7,959 bases of DNA from JAHEJB01 sp041748175 (GTDB lineage Bacteria > Bacteroidota > Rhodothermia > Rhodothermales > Rubricoccaceae): NCBI GenBank assembly GCA_041748175.1, contig JBGTDU010000154.1, positions 1 through 7,959 of the forward strand. The letters run 5' to 3'. Of this stretch, positions 6,255 to 7,959 are shown one piece after another. The notes under the pieces were generated by a model, which had not been told where the DNA came from, searched no databases, and saw nothing but the letters and a program-made list of their open reading frames with translations. Made by a program: the position numbers and the translations under genes. Position 1 is the stretch's first letter, and every line of letters begins with the position of its first letter.

Positions 6255-6771
6255 CGAAAGTTGGCGAGGAGGCCCAATTCGATCGCCTCTTATCAACCAC
6301 GGACTTTTGTCGGTACAGGTCCATATAGCTCGCTACGTCATATCGGTCGCCATGAATCGCCTTCATCATTTCGAATCGAAGTTTACAGGCCATCTCGAAC
6401 GCTCGATGCTCACCAAATTTGTTCAGAGAGAACGCTTTGACACGGTGTACGCCGGGTTCGGGATTCCATGCAGCGCAGTAAATCTCGTATTTTTTTCCGC
6501 TCGAACCGCGTACAAATGTCCGGTGGACTCCGATGGGGCCGGAGGCGTAGTTCCTCAGCACTCTTCGCGGCGCGTTCTCTGGCAGGGCGTCAATTTTGGC
6601 CACCAGTTTTTCCCTGTACGCAACGGCCCTTGAGAAGGCACTTTCCCTTCCACCGCACTTGCGGTCGGAAAAGAGCTTGGTAAACCGCTTCTTATTGTGG
6701 CCAACACGGACCTGGAAACCGTGCGTGGCACCTGTATCGATGCGCACAATCCCTTTCGCTATCAAGGTCAT
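6178..6771 (-). CDS. Small protein with two AP2-like DNA-binding modules, coupled to trpS
   Basis: 197 residues, no signal peptide or membrane segment. Two stretches look like AP2/ERF-type modules (three strands plus a helix). Module 1 is about residues 7-61, with THGFQVRVGHNKKRFTKLFSD, GGRESAF and a helix AVAYREKL. Module 2 is about 78-139, with GVHRTFVRG, YCAAWNPEPG, VKAFSLNKFGEHRAF and helix EMACKLRFEMM. I recall bacterial 'AP2 domain-containing' proteins with THGW-V-V, FSD--GGR and SVAKYGE text that match well. In bacteria AP2 domains are often attached to HNH homing endonucleases, but no nuclease motif is seen here. The tail from about residue 158 is rich in S, P and basic residues and partly antisense to the pseudouridine synthase gene. 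The start ATG overlaps the trpS stop as ATGA, implying coupling. Hand-counted G+C over 6361-6540 is 51%, against 62% in the neighbouring gene, hinting at a different origin. The role (regulator, nucleoid or RNA binding) is unknown. Confidence 0.78.
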   Translation of the reverse strand: MTLIAKGIVRIDTGATHGFQVRVGHNKKRFTKLFSDRKCGGRESAFSRAVAYREKLVAKIDALPENAPRRVLRNYASGPIGVHRTFVRGSSGKKYEIYCAAWNPEPGVHRVKAFSLNKFGEHRAFEMACKLRFEMMKAIHGDRYDVASYMDLYRQKSVVDKRRSNWASSPTFVSPASPGAAESPPRKNPSTLQAVPR

Positions 6772-7763
6772 ATCGTTCTCGTCGTCAGCAATCCCACGCG
6801 CTCCCGGACGGGTTGCATGAATGTCTCAGCCTTTTGTCGGGCCGCTTCGCCTCCTTGACGGAGGATATCCATTACAAAATCTGGCTGTTGAGCAAGCTCT
6901 TTCCGACGTTCGCGTGCCTCGGCGAAAAAGCTGTCGGCCATCGCGAACAGCTCCTTCTTTGCATGGCCATAACCGTATCCACCGGCGCGATAGGCTGCGG
7001 CTATCTCTTCGCGCTTTGCGTCCTCTGCGAATAGTTTGATAAACGCGAAAACATTGTCCGTGTCCGGGTCTTTTGGCTCGTCCATCGGGGCAGAATCTGT
7101 AACGATGGTCATCACCTTTTTCTTGAGCACATTGGCTTCGTCGAAAATGCCTATAGCGTTGTCGTAGCTCTTCGACATTTTCCGGCCATCGATTCCCGGA
7201 ACAACCGCCACTTCTTCAAGGATCAGGGGTTCCGGGATCGGGAAAATCGGCGCGTCTTCTTCGCAGAACGTGTGGTTGAAAGACTGGGCCAGATTTCGAC
7301 TTATCTCGATGTTCTGTTTCTGATCGGCACCGACCGGCACGCGCGTCCCGCCGTAAATCAGGATATCCGCGGCTTGCAAGATGGGATAACTGAATAGGCC
7401 TCCGTTGGCCGAATGCCCCTGCGCCACCTTGTCTTTGAAGGCAACGCCCTTCTCAAGCTGGCTGACGGGCGTGAGGCACAGGAAGATCCAGGCGAGCTCC
7501 GTCACTTGGGGGACATCACTCTGGAGAAAGAGGTGGGCCTTGTTGGGGTCGAAGCCAAGCGCCAGGTAGTCGAGCGCGATGTCGAAGGAATAGCGACGGA
7601 GCGCCTCGGCATCGCGCAGGCTGGTGAGCGCATGATAGTTCGCGATGAAATAAAAGGCTTCGCCCTCAGCCTGCAACGCGACCGCGGGCTGGATCATTCC
7701 GAAGTAATTGCCGACGTGCAAATTGCCGCTCGGTTGGATGCCAGATAGAATGCGCATGGCCAT
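6768..7763 (-). CDS. trpS: Tryptophanyl-tRNA synthetase
   Basis: Class Ic aminoacyl-tRNA synthetase charging tRNA-Trp with tryptophan using ATP, in the cytoplasm as a homodimer. The HIGH-type motif PSGNLHVGN (HVGN at residues 16-19) and KMSKS at residues 195-199 are both perfect. GADQKQNIEISRNLA and the tryptophan-pocket region match the family. The length of 331 compares with 334 in E. coli, so the gene looks full-length. ATG 7763 gives MAMRILSGIQPSGN. ATG 7757, two codons in, gives a start that fits the family as well, and neither has a good SD. Its TGA overlaps the ATG of the AP2 protein gene. Upstream it diverges from an exported-protein gene across only 92 bp, too little for a T-box-type leader. 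Confidence 0.97.
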   Translation of the reverse strand: MAMRILSGIQPSGNLHVGNYFGMIQPAVALQAEGEAFYFIANYHALTSLRDAEALRRYSFDIALDYLALGFDPNKAHLFLQSDVPQVTELAWIFLCLTPVSQLEKGVAFKDKVAQGHSANGGLFSYPILQAADILIYGGTRVPVGADQKQNIEISRNLAQSFNHTFCEEDAPIFPIPEPLILEEVAVVPGIDGRKMSKSYDNAIGIFDEANVLKKKVMTIVTDSAPMDEPKDPDTDNVFAFIKLFAEDAKREEIAAAYRAGGYGYGHAKKELFAMADSFFAEARERRKELAQQPDFVMDILRQGGEAARQKAETFMQPVRERVGLLTTRTI

Positions 7764-7806
7764 TTCTTTGGAACAGCGAGAGCGTCCTCGACAGCGCCCG
7801 GAATGA

Positions 7807-7814
7807 CAAATGGA
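7807..7814 (-). promoter_or_regulatory. Weak candidate -7 element for trpS
   Basis: Read on the minus strand, TCCATTTG matches the Bacteroidota -7 consensus TAnnTTTG at all but the second base, 43 bases before the trpS ATG. No TTG stands at the usual -33 distance, so this is only a possibility. Confidence 0.2.
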
Positions 7815-7832
7815 AATGGTTCGCCAATTTCC
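7812..7832. promoter_or_regulatory. Hairpin with TTCG loop in the trpS/exported-protein divergent region
   Basis: GGAAATGG (7812-7819) pairs with CCAATTTCC (7824-7832), leaving one bulged A and a TTCG tetraloop. It lies 24 bases upstream of the GTG start at 7856 and about 50 bases upstream of trpS on the other strand. It could be an operator for either gene or a leader hairpin. It has no T tract. Confidence 0.35.
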
Positions 7833-7855
7833 GGTCCTCCACGCAGGATCACCGG

Positions 7856-7959
7856 GTGAAATTCAATTCGTCCTGTCGTTGGTTTGTCCTCGCGCTTTCT
7901 CTGGCCGTCCCGCTTACCTGGGATGCCTCCGCGCAGGGGCCCGCGCCCACGCCTCTCCT
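7856..7959 (+). CDS. Exported protein, N-terminal fragment (3' end outside window)
   Basis: The frame from GTG 7856 reads MKFNSSCRW then VLALSLAVPLTWDASA, then QGPAPTPL to the window end. This is a textbook signal peptide with a positive n-region, hydrophobic core and probable cleavage after ASA (about residue 26). AGGA (7845-7848) lies 7 bases before the GTG. The frame is open further upstream but offers no ATG between trpS and 7856, and the signal peptide fixes the start. Too little remains to name a function. The mature protein begins proline-rich. It is divergent from trpS. Confidence 0.62.
   Translation, partial: MKFNSSCRWFVLALSLAVPLTWDASAQGPAPTPL

Noticed and set aside
6307..6633. Plus-strand open frames opposite the AP2 protein gene
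   Set aside because: The minus-strand frame has recognisable repeated modules and an ATGA link to trpS. The plus-strand frames have neither.
7764..7855. T-box or tryptophan attenuator ahead of trpS
   Set aside because: The space is only 92 bp, no T-box sequence or terminator with a T tract is seen on the minus strand, and T-boxes are not expected in this phylum.

Overview
The window most likely comes from a Rhodothermota-like member of the Bacteroidota/FCB group. The best evidence is a secreted protease (3836-5254) ending in a type IX secretion (T9SS) sorting domain with the YPNPFNP signature. G+C is moderately high (hand count 62% over 5821-6000) and Shine-Dalgarno (SD) sites are mostly weak. 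The genus assignment is inference.

Plus strand, 1-3664. First comes the 3' part of a sodium:amino-acid symporter of the AGCS family, carrying a hydrophilic insertion of about 90 residues. It is followed by upp (uracil phosphoribosyltransferase, salvage of uracil to UMP) and a large NhaC-family Na+/H+ antiporter with its own signal peptide. Between upp and the antiporter lies a structured palindromic repeat of about 145 bp (1755-1899). Its right end supplies both the apparent SD and the ATG of the antiporter. The two transporters could be linked by Na+ cycling, one spending the gradient and one exchanging Na+ for H+.

Plus strand, 3665-6254. A gap of 171 bp full of inverted repeats precedes the M43-type (pappalysin-like) zinc metalloprotease, which ends in a strong intrinsic terminator. 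A mostly featureless gap of about 250 bp follows, then an RluA-family pseudouridine synthase.

Minus strand, 7763-6178. trpS (tryptophanyl-tRNA synthetase) is followed, with a 4-base ATGA overlap, by a small protein with two AP2-like DNA-binding modules. The 3' end of that small gene overlaps the 3' end of the pseudouridine synthase gene by 77 bp. The pairing of trpS with a free-standing double-AP2 protein is the least familiar arrangement here and the best candidate for something undescribed.

Right edge. Diverging from trpS is the start of another exported protein (GTG at 7856) whose signal peptide is fully visible before the window ends. No tRNA, rRNA, CRISPR array or transposase gene was seen.
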